A stretch of DNA of 64,000 nt from Paenibacillus sp. JQZ6Y-1 (GTDB taxonomy: Bacteria; Bacillota; Bacilli; Paenibacillales; Paenibacillaceae): the NCBI RefSeq assembly GCF_040719145.1, contig NZ_JBFDUZ010000006.1, forward strand, positions 117,511 through 181,510, given 5' to 3'. The notes under the pieces were generated by a model, which ran no database searches, was not told where the DNA came from, and saw nothing but the letters and a program-made list of their open reading frames with translations. Below are positions 37,654 to 46,912 of the stretch, one piece after another. The translations under genes were made by a program, and so were the position numbers. Position 1 is the stretch's first letter. Each line of letters begins with the position of its first letter.

Positions 37654-38985
37654 ATGTCATGGAAAACGAAACTTTCTGCCCTGAGTGCTACGGCACTGTT
37701 ATCCGTTTCGCTGCTCGCAGGTTGCGGTAACGATGCTGGCTCCAGCAACAGCGCTAGCAGCAGCGGCTCTGGCGAATCATCCGGTACCGGCTTGAGCGGC
37801 GATTTTGAGATTCAATACTTTGTCGGTGGTTATGGCGACGCATGGTGGAAACAGGTAACGGAAGACTTCCAGAAAGCGAACCCCGATTTGAATATCAAGG
37901 TCAGTGCTGGTCCCAAAATCAATGATCAAATGAAACCGCGCTGGGTAGCGGGCAATCCGCCCGATTTCGTTTACGTGGATGGTGCGGGTCTAAATGTGCG
38001 CCAGATGATTGAAGACGGGCAACTGGAAGATATGACCGATTGGTTTAAAACTGCCAAAAATATTGATGGCACGCCAATCTCAGATGTGCTAAATCAGCAG
38101 CCGGAGCAATATGACGGCAAAGTGTACAGCATCCCACTGGCGCTAAGTTCATGGGGCGTGTTCTGGGATCAGAAATTTTTCGATGACAAAGGATGGACAG
38201 CGCCGAAAGACTTCGACTCCTTCCTCTCTGTCAGCGACAAGATCAAAGCGGATGGCGTCTCGCCATTTATCCATACGGGCATCTATCCGTACTATATTAA
38301 CAACTCGATTCTGTATCCGGCGATTGTATCCGCGAACAATGATGATTATTCCGTACTGCAAAAGATGGCTGCCAACGATGTAACTGCCTTCCAATCTCCT
38401 GCCGTAATGACGGCGCTGAACCAAATTGTGCAGATGCGTGACAAAGGCATTATCGATCCTGCATCCGTACAGCTGAATCACACCGATTCGCAAATGCTCT
38501 TCCTACAACATAAGGATGCGTTTATCGCCAACGGTCTGTGGATGCCAAACGAAATGTCCAAGGATGTACCAGATGGCTTCGAGTTTGCCTTCACTCCATC
38601 CATTACGCAAAAGTCTGGCGGAAAAGCCGTTGCTGTTACGTCAACTGCGACCGTCGGTGTAGCCTCCAAAGCGAAAAACAAAGAAGCTGCGTATGCCTTT
38701 ATCCAATTTATCTTTGCTAAAGCACAGGCTTCGCAATGGGCAGAGCTGGCTGGTGCGCCATCCAATATTAAAGGCGATATCAGTTCATCCAAAGCACCTG
38801 AATTTGTAAAACAAGCGGCGGCGGCACTAAGCTCCGATCAAACAGTCGTCGTACCGACAATTACGTTTAATGCCGATGTGGAAAAAGCGATGAATGATGC
38901 AACGGTCGCGCTGACGATTGGCACAATTGACCCGAACGGATGGGTCGAACGCGTCTCAGCAGCTGCACAAAAAGCAGCCCAGTAA
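37654..38985 (+). CDS. Sugar ABC substrate-binding lipoprotein
   Basis: The 443-residue lipoprotein has a signal ending SVSLLAGC (lipobox LAGC), a Ser/Gly linker and a family-1 body: WWKQVTEDFQKANPDLNIKV, PDFVYVDGAGLNVRQM, SSWGVFWDQKFFDDKGW. The C-terminal part resembles binding proteins for chitobiose- or xylooligosaccharide-type sugars, but the ligand cannot be fixed. The start at 37654 has GGGGG 10 bases before; the frame opens at 37606 without a site. First gene of a binding protein-permease-permease unit. Confidence 0.9.
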   Translation: MSWKTKLSALSATALLSVSLLAGCGNDAGSSNSASSSGSGESSGTGLSGDFEIQYFVGGYGDAWWKQVTEDFQKANPDLNIKVSAGPKINDQMKPRWVAGNPPDFVYVDGAGLNVRQMIEDGQLEDMTDWFKTAKNIDGTPISDVLNQQPEQYDGKVYSIPLALSSWGVFWDQKFFDDKGWTAPKDFDSFLSVSDKIKADGVSPFIHTGIYPYYINNSILYPAIVSANNDDYSVLQKMAANDVTAFQSPAVMTALNQIVQMRDKGIIDPASVQLNHTDSQMLFLQHKDAFIANGLWMPNEMSKDVPDGFEFAFTPSITQKSGGKAVAVTSTATVGVASKAKNKEAAYAFIQFIFAKAQASQWAELAGAPSNIKGDISSSKAPEFVKQAAAALSSDQTVVVPTITFNADVEKAMNDATVALTIGTIDPNGWVERVSAAAQKAAQ

Positions 38986-38999
38986 CTAGGCAATGTCAG

Positions 39000-39031
39000 C
39001 AGGAGATCGCCAACCGGCTGTCTCCTGTTTT
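39000..39031 (+). terminator. Intra-operon terminator or attenuator
   Basis: CAGGAGA and TCTCCTG form a 7-bp stem around a 14-base loop, followed by TTTT, right after the binding-protein gene and before the permeases. Its weakness suggests partial termination, giving more binding protein than permease. Confidence 0.55.
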
Positions 39032-39066
39032 CATGATCTGGACTCCAGAAAGGATGGTGGCTGCAT

Positions 39067-39963
39067 ATGGCGGCAAAATCATGGCAACGGTACGTGTTTA
39101 TCGCTTCGTTCATTATTCCTGCGCTTCTGCTCTACTGCGTATTCATGGTATATCCGATTATCGAAGCGCTGTATTACTCATTGTTTGACTGGTCTGGCTC
39201 ATCCGAGAACAAGGATTTTGTCGGTCTCGATAACTTTGTCAATCTATTCAAGGACCCGATCATGTGGAAGGCAATCGGCAATGACTATTTTCTAGTGGCT
39301 GGAAAAATGGTAGGGATTATGCTGCTGGCAACTTTCTTCGCGGTAGCTCTTACTCGCTTCCGATTGAAATTCGCCCAGTTTTTCCGCTCGATCTTCTTTA
39401 TTCCGAATGTTATCTCGGTCGTTGTCATCGGGGTACTGTGGGCGTTTATTTATAATCCGCAGATTGGCTTTCTCAATTCGTTCCTGTCATTAATTACCGG
39501 TACGCAGGTCACCACGGCATGGCTCGGATTTCCGTTTCATACGATTTGGATGCTGCTGCCGCCGACAATCTGGGCAGGTATCGGATTTTACATGATTCTG
39601 CTTATTGCAGCGATTCAGGGCATTCCCGAATCGTATTACGAAGCATCTGCGCTGGAAGGCGCGAGTCAATGGCATCAGTTTACGCATATTACGCTACCGC
39701 TAATCTGGGAACAGATTAAAGTATCGGTGCTCAATATTATGATGACCACGCTGAACGGCTCATTTGTCATCGTTATGATTATGACCAATGGCGGACCAGA
39801 TAACTCGACTCAGGTTATGGGCTCATATTTGTACCAGATGGCTTTTCAGCAGTTTCATTTCGGTTACGGGGCTGCGATTGGCGTCGTGATCTTGATTCTG
39901 TCTCTCATTACAACCATTGCCCTACAGCGCATTATGCGACAAGAACATGTGGAGTTGATCTAA
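39067..39963 (+). CDS. Sugar ABC permease (MalF-like)
   Basis: The 298-residue CUT1 permease has six helices, beginning FIASFIIPALLLYCVFMVYP, and the EAA loop YEASALEGASQWHQFTHITL. The ribosome binding site GGTGG is 6 bases from the ATG. It forms the membrane channel with the next gene; no ATPase is nearby, so a shared MsmX-like ATPase is expected. Confidence 0.93.
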   Translation: MAAKSWQRYVFIASFIIPALLLYCVFMVYPIIEALYYSLFDWSGSSENKDFVGLDNFVNLFKDPIMWKAIGNDYFLVAGKMVGIMLLATFFAVALTRFRLKFAQFFRSIFFIPNVISVVVIGVLWAFIYNPQIGFLNSFLSLITGTQVTTAWLGFPFHTIWMLLPPTIWAGIGFYMILLIAAIQGIPESYYEASALEGASQWHQFTHITLPLIWEQIKVSVLNIMMTTLNGSFVIVMIMTNGGPDNSTQVMGSYLYQMAFQQFHFGYGAAIGVVILILSLITTIALQRIMRQEHVELI

Positions 39964-39964
39964 T

Positions 39965-40939
39965 ATGGAAGACAATATGAAAAATAACGGCAATCCGTAC
40001 GATCAGCGTCCATCGGTTTCCTTTTCTACCTCGGCGAACGGAACCACTGCCGCTCCTCGCAAATGGTCGTTGCGCAGACGCAGTATGGATGATTCGGTTA
40101 TGGGCTTACGCCATCCGATATTCAAGATTATTTTCTACATCATTCTCGTGCTCTGGGCGATTGCAGTGCTCTATCCGCTACTATGGACGCTGCTGGATGC
40201 GCTGAAGGATAACGAGCAGTTTTACACCAAAGCACCGTGGGCGCTGCCAGATGTGCCGCTGCTATGGAGCAATTTCACCTATGTATGGAGCGAATACAAT
40301 TTTGGCACGTATTTTATCAATTCTATCGTCGTTACGATTGGTTCCACATTGCTCGGTTTGATTTTGTCCGCGACCAGCGCTTATGTTATTGCACGTTATC
40401 CGTTCAAAGGCAGTAATGTACTATTTCTATTCTACATCAGCTCGATGATGGTGCCGTTTAGTCTGGCGCTAATTCCGCTGTTTTTCCTGATGAACCGCTT
40501 GAATCTGGTCAACACCTCCATCGGTTTGATTCTGGTGTATGCAACAACTCTAATTGCGTTTGGCATTTTTATTCTGGTTGGCTTTTTCAAAGGATTGCCG
40601 AAGGAATTGGAAGAAGCGGCAGCGATGGACGGTGCATCTTATTTTGGAACCTTTTTCCGAGTGATGCTGCCGTTGTCGCAACCGGGGCTGGTTACGGTCG
40701 CCATCGTCAATGTACTGAATATTTGGAATGAATATTTTGTTGGACTCGTGCTGGTGAATGATCCAGAGCATTATACGCTGCCGATCGGCATCGCAGTCAT
40801 GCAGGCAGAGATGCAATATCGTACGGAGTGGGGACCGCTGTTTGCGGGATTATTTATCAGTATTGTGCCAGTGCTGATCATGTACATGTTCTTCCAGCGT
40901 CAGATTGCTAGTGGCATCACGGCAGGTGCGGTGAAATAG
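39965..40939 (+). CDS. Sugar ABC permease (MalG-like)
   Basis: The 324-residue CUT1 permease has an unusually long polar N-terminus (about 50 residues, rich in Asn, Ser and Arg) before the first helix IFYIILVLWAIAVLYPLLW. The EAA loop is EEAAAMDGASYFGTFFRVML. It follows the MalF-like gene by one base. A second ATG four codons in is possible. The operon ends at the terminator at 40960-40993. Confidence 0.93.
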   Translation: MEDNMKNNGNPYDQRPSVSFSTSANGTTAAPRKWSLRRRSMDDSVMGLRHPIFKIIFYIILVLWAIAVLYPLLWTLLDALKDNEQFYTKAPWALPDVPLLWSNFTYVWSEYNFGTYFINSIVVTIGSTLLGLILSATSAYVIARYPFKGSNVLFLFYISSMMVPFSLALIPLFFLMNRLNLVNTSIGLILVYATTLIAFGIFILVGFFKGLPKELEEAAAMDGASYFGTFFRVMLPLSQPGLVTVAIVNVLNIWNEYFVGLVLVNDPEHYTLPIGIAVMQAEMQYRTEWGPLFAGLFISIVPVLIMYMFFQRQIASGITAGAVK

Positions 40940-40959
40940 CATCATTCGCTCCTGTTTTC

Positions 40960-40993
40960 AAAAAGCAACTCCTGTAGCAGGGGTTGCTTTTTT
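40960..40993 (+). terminator. Terminator of the sugar uptake operon
   Basis: AAAAGCAACTCCTG pairs with CAGGGGTTGCTTTT around TAG, followed by TTTTTT. Confidence 0.9.
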
Positions 40994-41143
40994 GACGATC
41001 CTCCATAAATTTGAGCGTTACATGTTTAGGTTGTGGTGCAAAAGTATAATAATCAGTAAGTATACATTCTATATTCTACCAATTTTATTTATACAATTTA
41101 CTTGTATGCGTTACAACCTATAAATTTTCGAGGAGGAGCTTCT

Positions 41144-41632
41144 ATGCTCGAAACACTGGAACCGCAATTTTGGAGCATGACCTATCAAGATCGTATTACA
41201 CCGCAGGAAGCCTTTGATCTGTACGACGAGCTGGATGCCGTCGAACTGAACGATATGATTGGTGTATGGCGCGGCTTCGAGCTGCATACGGGACATCCAA
41301 TGGAGGGTGCGCTGGAGAAATTGCACTGGTATGGCAAGGCATTTCATTCGGCTGACAATGTAGATCCGCTGCTGTTCTACAAACGCAACGGTCAAACGTT
41401 TGCTGCCGATCCGGGTCGCATTTTCGATAAAATGAAGATTGTACCGAGCGATGGTGGTGAAGGTAGACTCCGTATGGTCGAGCATCGCGGTCGTATTACA
41501 AGCACGCTTGTATATGATCATTTGCCGATTATGGATCACTTCCGCAAAGTGAGCACGGACGTGATTATGGGCATCATGGATATGAAGGGTAGCCGTGATC
41601 CGTACTTCTTTTACCTGAAAAAGATCCGTTGA
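41144..41632 (+). CDS. GXWXG/DUF4334 family protein
   Basis: The 162-residue soluble protein has the GXWXG signature (IGVWRGFELHTGHPMEGALE) in its N-terminal half and the DUF4334 pattern in the second (MVEHRGRITSTLVYDHLPIM then FRKVSTDVIMGIMDMKG, ending PYFFYLKKI). The family is widespread and its role is unknown to me; a small beta-barrel binding a hydrophobic molecule has been supposed. The ATG at 41144 has GAGGAGGAG before it; the frame opens 14 codons earlier without a site. Monocistronic. Confidence 0.88.
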   Translation: MLETLEPQFWSMTYQDRITPQEAFDLYDELDAVELNDMIGVWRGFELHTGHPMEGALEKLHWYGKAFHSADNVDPLLFYKRNGQTFAADPGRIFDKMKIVPSDGGEGRLRMVEHRGRITSTLVYDHLPIMDHFRKVSTDVIMGIMDMKGSRDPYFFYLKKIR

Positions 41633-42059
41633 TCGTACTATAGCCAAATAAGCGAAATATAATGGACTCGCTTGGAGACCTACGGATGCAACCGTATCCT
41701 CGATCCGTGGCATATACGCCTATTGCAGATACACTCTATACCACCCAAACCCGGCACTGTCGTTGAGACGGAGCCGGGTTTTTACTTGAATTTCACTACT
41801 TTGTTATGCTCTATCCAGCATTTTGTTATGCTCTTATCTAGCACCCTGCCTCCACTTGATCTTCTTTGCTATATGATTCTCTTCCGTGTACAGCACCCTA
41901 TCCTAACCCAGTTTATAAAAAGTTTATCTTTTGTTTAACTTCTACATAGAATATTCAGCTATTTATTTATCTTCACTTTATTTCCTCCCTATATGCTAAA
42001 CCATGACTTCAACTTACATGGATAACGATATAGAGATCGAACAAATGGGAGGAACATTA
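41633..42059 (+). other. Intergenic region upstream of the 940-residue protein
   Basis: Apart from the terminator at 41747-41783, I see only AT-rich and CT-rich text that should contain the promoter of the efflux operon. No firm -35/-10 pair was found. Confidence 0.45.
41747..41783 (+). terminator. Terminator after the GXWXG gene
   Basis: AAACCCGGC pairs with GCCGGGTTT around an 18-base loop, ending in TTTTT, about 115 bases past the stop codon. Confidence 0.85.
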
Positions 42060-44882
42060 ATGAAGAAACATCATGCCTATCTCGTATTGCTTGCCGGAAT
42101 CGTGGCGGTTGGCAGTACATCTGGCTTTGCCGCGCTGACGTCTCCAGCTAGTGTATCGGCAGCCGCCCCTACCTCAGCAGGAAGCTCGCTGAATAGCCTG
42201 CCAGCGATCGGGCTGCAATCAGGAATCAGCGTGCGATTGAGCGATATTCAGCTGTCCGCACGCAACGCTGGCAGTATTCTCACATACACACTCACCTATA
42301 CCAACCGTACATCCAGCCCTTACAAGCTGCTGAATACATTTTCCAAAGTACAAACACAGCAAAATGGCGCAATCAAAGGCATAGCTGTGCCAGAAGACAA
42401 AGACCATATCACTATTTCCCCCGCTACCAGCCAGTCCATTACGTACTATATCAACGCGCAAGATCAGAGCCGACTAAACGGCACGAAGATTAGCATCTAC
42501 GGCTGGGATTTTAACAGCAGCAATTATGAAAAGAAACTAGGCACATTCACGCTACCCTCTGGCTATTCCGCATCGGTTCCTATTCATCAGCCACGCAAAA
42601 TCATGATTGGGCATACACCGCTGAAGCTCAAACCAGAGCAGCTGCAAATCGTCAGCTTCAACGGTAAGCAATATGCCCGCATCACCTTGCAGATGACCAA
42701 TCTCGGCACCGAATCGCTAGAATCACCCGGCTATAACGCGTATCTGCTGTCATCCAACGGCTCTAGCTATGCACTAGGTCTAGATCGCTCTAGTCAAGAG
42801 CTGGACATTCAGCCGGGCGCTACAACACGTATTAGCTATATCGCTGCGATTCCAGCACATTTATCAACATCCAATCTATCCTTACAAATTACACATACAA
42901 CTGGCTCCGCTTCCAGCAGCAGCGATGCTAATTCCAGCACAGCATCCACCAATCTGGAATTGCCGATCATTTCCTTCCGACTACCTGCTGTCAGTTCTTC
43001 TAGCCTGACCGTCCCTGTATCCAAATCGCGTCAGCTGTGGATCGACGGCAATGCAGTCACGTCGATGCTGAAAAACGCCACCCAATCCACTAGCGGTGAC
43101 AAAGCGGTATGGACGATGCAATTCAGTCTCAAAAATACAGGCAGCAAAGCGATGACCATTCCCGCGTATGAAGCATCTATCACATCGGCGGAAGGTTATA
43201 CCTTTCCGATCCAGACCAAAGCCTTTTCCAATCTGACCCTCAAACCGCTGGAAGAAAAGCTAATCCAGCTGTCTGCCGAAGTGCCGCTGCAATTGAAGCA
43301 GCAGCAGCTCAAGCTGCAACTACTGGAGCCTACGACAACAACAGCAGCGAACGGTACAGCCAACAATGCGGAAACAGCAACTGCCACTGCTAATCACAGC
43401 AGTCCGATTTTGCCAACTGCCTTTTATATGATTCCATACAGTCAAGAACAGAGCCAATCTGCACAGACGGAATATACCTTTACTAATAACGATGGCAGCT
43501 TCGGCGTAACGCTAGAATCACTGCAACGGATGCCGTGGACTACAGACGATATCGTAGCCGCGAAAATCACGCTGCGCAATGCCGGTTCGTCTTCTGTGAC
43601 TCTCCCTGAACTGGGCGGCTGGATGAAAGCACAAAACAACCGTATCAGCAGCCCTGTCCAAATTGTCACCGAGCAAAATGATCATTCGCTGAATGCTGGC
43701 GCAAGCCGCGTCTACTACATCGTCGGACGCTTCAACTCTGATGTGGACCTCACTCAGCTCAAAATCGAGCTGTATCCAACTGCCAATTCAATTGGAACGT
43801 CTTCAGCAACCCCCGATGACACAAGCAAAGCTAGCACCAGTAACAACATGCTGGACAGCGACAATCCATTTCTATCGCTCAATGTGGGACAAACGAACGT
43901 TGCTGTTGCCAAAATCGCCCGCGGCTCTTCTTTCCACATTCAGACCAACGGCAAAAAGGCAGAGATCAAGGAACGTCGTACGATCACATACGAAGGCTCC
44001 AGTCAGACAATCGCTTATACCGAACTCGATATGAAGAGTGAGGAGAAGCGTACTTCTCTACCATCTCGTTTAGTTGCATATTATAAAACACCAGACAACG
44101 AATATTACGAAGCTACTGTCAATCAGTCCGATAAAACAGTCGGTCCAGATGGTAAGAGTCTAATCACCGTTTGGAGCAAGCTACCATCCTCAGTCCATAC
44201 ATCCGACCTGACCCTGTACATCGGCGAAGGAATCAGCAACGGCAACATGTCCACCCCAGCCACCGCGCCGACTGGATATATCAACGCCGTCGAACTGGCG
44301 CTGAACAAGCAGTCGACACCAGTAACAACTAGTGTCAGCAGTGAGATGGAGCTATTCCCTTACCGCTTTGCTATTACTGGCGCCACTGGCTCGCTGGCGG
44401 AAGGGCAGGAAAGCATCGCTATCAACATGACTTATAACTTGAGCAAGGATAACACGTATACAATGGGTACATTTGGTCACAATCTGATCATCCAATGGGT
44501 TGATCCATCCGGTCAGATGCAAGAGAAAACGATGGTTCCGGGAACCGAGCTGACACTGGGCAAATCGGTACCATACGCTACCACCTTATCCAGCAGCGCC
44601 TACAAAAATGTCAAAGGCGGTCATTTTACCATCAATGTATACGACGAGTTTGAAGGCGAGCGTATTCTACTAGGTACACAAAGCTACCGGGTCGATTTCA
44701 CACCGAATATCGTAAATACACCGACCACATCGCCGACCACTACACCGTCCGACCAACCGACGACGAACCCGGATACCGGCACGTCCAAAGGCAAGACAGA
44801 TACAGGCAAAACGGACAACGCCGGCAATGGCAGCAAAACCGGCAGTACCGATTCCCATGACAGCGAAAGCGCTGCGAAATAA
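42060..44882 (+). CDS. Secreted multi-repeat protein of unknown function
   Basis: The 940-residue protein has a signal peptide (MKKHHAYLVLLAGIVAVGST, cut probably near SVSAAAP) and no recognised domain. By eye it contains at least four, probably five, diverged beta-rich units of 110-150 residues beginning near residues 55, 180, 325, 480 and 625. Each has a pattern such as LTYTNRT, ITLQMTNLGTESLESPGYNA or ITLRNAGSSSVTLPELGGWM, then an LxPGxxxxisY strand and an IPxxL-type strand. A different C-terminal module (about 760-885) and a 50-residue Thr/Pro/Gly/Asp tail end the protein. GGAGG precedes the ATG at 42060. It is first in an operon with an adaptor, ABC exporter and two-component system. Confidence 0.82.
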   Translation: MKKHHAYLVLLAGIVAVGSTSGFAALTSPASVSAAAPTSAGSSLNSLPAIGLQSGISVRLSDIQLSARNAGSILTYTLTYTNRTSSPYKLLNTFSKVQTQQNGAIKGIAVPEDKDHITISPATSQSITYYINAQDQSRLNGTKISIYGWDFNSSNYEKKLGTFTLPSGYSASVPIHQPRKIMIGHTPLKLKPEQLQIVSFNGKQYARITLQMTNLGTESLESPGYNAYLLSSNGSSYALGLDRSSQELDIQPGATTRISYIAAIPAHLSTSNLSLQITHTTGSASSSSDANSSTASTNLELPIISFRLPAVSSSSLTVPVSKSRQLWIDGNAVTSMLKNATQSTSGDKAVWTMQFSLKNTGSKAMTIPAYEASITSAEGYTFPIQTKAFSNLTLKPLEEKLIQLSAEVPLQLKQQQLKLQLLEPTTTTAANGTANNAETATATANHSSPILPTAFYMIPYSQEQSQSAQTEYTFTNNDGSFGVTLESLQRMPWTTDDIVAAKITLRNAGSSSVTLPELGGWMKAQNNRISSPVQIVTEQNDHSLNAGASRVYYIVGRFNSDVDLTQLKIELYPTANSIGTSSATPDDTSKASTSNNMLDSDNPFLSLNVGQTNVAVAKIARGSSFHIQTNGKKAEIKERRTITYEGSSQTIAYTELDMKSEEKRTSLPSRLVAYYKTPDNEYYEATVNQSDKTVGPDGKSLITVWSKLPSSVHTSDLTLYIGEGISNGNMSTPATAPTGYINAVELALNKQSTPVTTSVSSEMELFPYRFAITGATGSLAEGQESIAINMTYNLSKDNTYTMGTFGHNLIIQWVDPSGQMQEKTMVPGTELTLGKSVPYATTLSSSAYKNVKGGHFTINVYDEFEGERILLGTQSYRVDFTPNIVNTPTTSPTTTPSDQPTTNPDTGTSKGKTDTGKTDNAGNGSKTGSTDSHDSESAAK

Positions 44883-44894
44883 CGGAGGAACCCC

Positions 44895-46220
44895 ATGACC
44901 AATACCAAGAAAATCTGGATATCCGCGTCCATCTTCGTCGCAATCGCCATTGCAGGCATTGTCGTCTATCTGCTCTGGCCACGTTCATCCACAGAAGCGA
45001 TTGTGGAAACTACACCATCCGTATCGGTGCAAAAAGGTGATATTACTGTCCGCATTAAAGGCTCCGGTGCCGTCAAAGCGACCAGCCAGACGATGGTCTA
45101 TACCGACAAGGAAGGCAATATCAATCAAGTGCTCGGCAAGCTGAACAATACCGTCAAAAAAGGACAAGTACTACTCACCTACAAGCCAAAGGACAATTCC
45201 AAAGACCTGACTCAACAGCAGAATACCTTGCGTCAGCAGCAAAGCGATCTCCAAGACAAACAGGAGCAATACAAGCAGCAGATGATGGACAATGCTGCCC
45301 AGACCGAATTGGATAGCACGCGTCTAGCGATTGAAAAAGCCAAAGACGACATCGCCACTACGCAAACCGAGATTGCCCGTTTGCAAAAGGATCAGGCAGC
45401 GCCAGCACCGCTAGTAGCTCCAACCGACGGTACAATTACCAAAGTGAGCGTATTCGCGGGCGGTGCTTCTAGCGCTGGTTCCGAAGCGTTTACCATTATT
45501 AACTATCAGGATCTTAGCGCCACCATTCAGGTAGACGAAATGGATATCCTGAAGGTGCGCGAAGGCATGAAAGCAACGATGCAGCTGGATGCGCTGCCCG
45601 ATCAAACCTACACCGGTCACGTCGCCTCTATCGCCAACGAAGGCTCTGTGAAAAATGGCGTGTCCACCTTTGGTGTGACGATTCATCTGGATCGCCCCGG
45701 TCAGATCAAAGCAGGCATGTCTGCACAAGCAAGCATCCTTGTGCAGCACAAAAAAAATATTCTCGTCCTGCCTATCGAATCGATTATCCAGCAGGGCGAC
45801 GCTTATATTGTACAAAAATTAAATGTATCCGCTGATCAGCAAAATCTCACCTCGCCGATCACCGAGGATAAACCGATCCGAGTCGGTATTCATGATGAGA
45901 GTCATGTCGAAATATCCAGCGGTCTCAAAGAAGGCGATCTGGTGAGCGTACCATCTTCCGATATGAGCGGAATAAGCGCGCCAACCAGTGGCAGCAGCTT
46001 TGATATGAGCGGTTCGGATTCTGTCAGCGGCTCTACCAGTGACGGTAGCAGTTCGTCCGATAGCACAGGTTCATCCAGCGACAGCAGTACTACCGATAAC
46101 TCTGGTTCATCCAGTGACGGTAGCGCATCGGGCAGCTCGTCCAATAGCTCCGGTTCAAGCACCTCCACAGACGGTAGCACGTCGAGCAGCGATAGCAGCT
46201 CATCTACCGGAGGTGCATAA
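44895..46220 (+). CDS. MacA-like efflux adaptor with serine-rich tail
   Basis: The 441-residue HlyD/MacA-type membrane-fusion protein has one N-terminal helix (IWISASIFVAIAIAGIVVYL), a lipoyl/barrel region (VQKGDITVRIKGSGAVKATS, LVAPTDGTITKVSVFAGGAS) and a glutamine-rich coiled-coil hairpin (about residues 98-160). Beta-barrel strands follow (ATIQVDEMDILKVREGMKA). The last 85 residues are almost only Ser, Gly, Asp and Thr, which is not part of known MacA proteins. In a Gram-positive cell the adaptor would extend into the wall. It sits 12 bases after the secreted protein and 2 bases before the ATPase gene. Confidence 0.92.
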   Translation: MTNTKKIWISASIFVAIAIAGIVVYLLWPRSSTEAIVETTPSVSVQKGDITVRIKGSGAVKATSQTMVYTDKEGNINQVLGKLNNTVKKGQVLLTYKPKDNSKDLTQQQNTLRQQQSDLQDKQEQYKQQMMDNAAQTELDSTRLAIEKAKDDIATTQTEIARLQKDQAAPAPLVAPTDGTITKVSVFAGGASSAGSEAFTIINYQDLSATIQVDEMDILKVREGMKATMQLDALPDQTYTGHVASIANEGSVKNGVSTFGVTIHLDRPGQIKAGMSAQASILVQHKKNILVLPIESIIQQGDAYIVQKLNVSADQQNLTSPITEDKPIRVGIHDESHVEISSGLKEGDLVSVPSSDMSGISAPTSGSSFDMSGSDSVSGSTSDGSSSSDSTGSSSDSSTTDNSGSSSDGSASGSSSNSSGSSTSTDGSTSSSDSSSSTGGA

Positions 46221-46222
46221 GC

Positions 46223-46912
46223 ATGGAGCCGCTGATCCATATTGAACAGATGTCTCATAGCTATATGATGGCAGGACAGCGGATGCCTATTTTGCAGGAT
46301 ATTTCGCTAACTGTGCATAAGGGCGAGTTTGTGGCTATCATCGGTCCATCCGGTTCGGGCAAGTCGACGCTGATGAATATGATCGGCTGTCTGGATGTAC
46401 CGAACAGCGGCAGTTATACACTAGATGGCAGCAATGTACGCAAGCTGTCCGACAATCGGCTTGCCCGTATCCGCAACGAGAAGATCGGCTTTATTTTTCA
46501 AAGCTTCAATCTGCTGCCCCGGCTGTCTGCTATGGAAAATGTCGAGCTGCCGCTGATTTACCGTGGACTATCTCAGCGGGAACGGCGTAAACGTGCCACA
46601 CTTGCCTTGGAGCAGGTGGGCTTGCAGGAGCGCATGTTTCACCGCCCCAATCAGCTGTCCGGCGGTCAACAGCAGCGTGTCGCGATTGCCCGCGCTCTTG
46701 CTGGCGATCCGCCGCTGCTGCTAGCGGACGAGCCAACTGGCGCACTGGATACCCAGACCGGACGCGAAGTGATGCAGATGATTCAAACTCTCAACGCACA
46801 AGGGCATACGATTATTCTAATCACCCACGATCTCGATATTGCCGATCAAGCGCGCCGCGTGATTCGTATTCAAAGCGGCGTGCTGACCGAAGATCGGAGG
46901 AACGAGTCATGA
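46223..46912 (+). CDS. ABC transporter ATP-binding protein (MacB/LolD type)
   Basis: The 229-residue ATPase has Walker A GPSGSGKST (41-49), the signature LSGGQQQRVAIARAL, Walker B LLLADEPTGALD and the switch histidine in LITHDLD. These match the MacB/LolD/FtsE class that drives mechanotransmission rather than transmembrane transport alone. It overlaps the permease gene by ATGA. Works with the permease 46909-48078 and the adaptor. Confidence 0.96.
   Translation: MEPLIHIEQMSHSYMMAGQRMPILQDISLTVHKGEFVAIIGPSGSGKSTLMNMIGCLDVPNSGSYTLDGSNVRKLSDNRLARIRNEKIGFIFQSFNLLPRLSAMENVELPLIYRGLSQRERRKRATLALEQVGLQERMFHRPNQLSGGQQQRVAIARALAGDPPLLLADEPTGALDTQTGREVMQMIQTLNAQGHTIILITHDLDIADQARRVIRIQSGVLTEDRRNES

Noticed and set aside
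41672..41938. 88-codon open frame after the GXWXG gene
   Set aside because: It runs through a clear terminator hairpin and shows no protein-like pattern.
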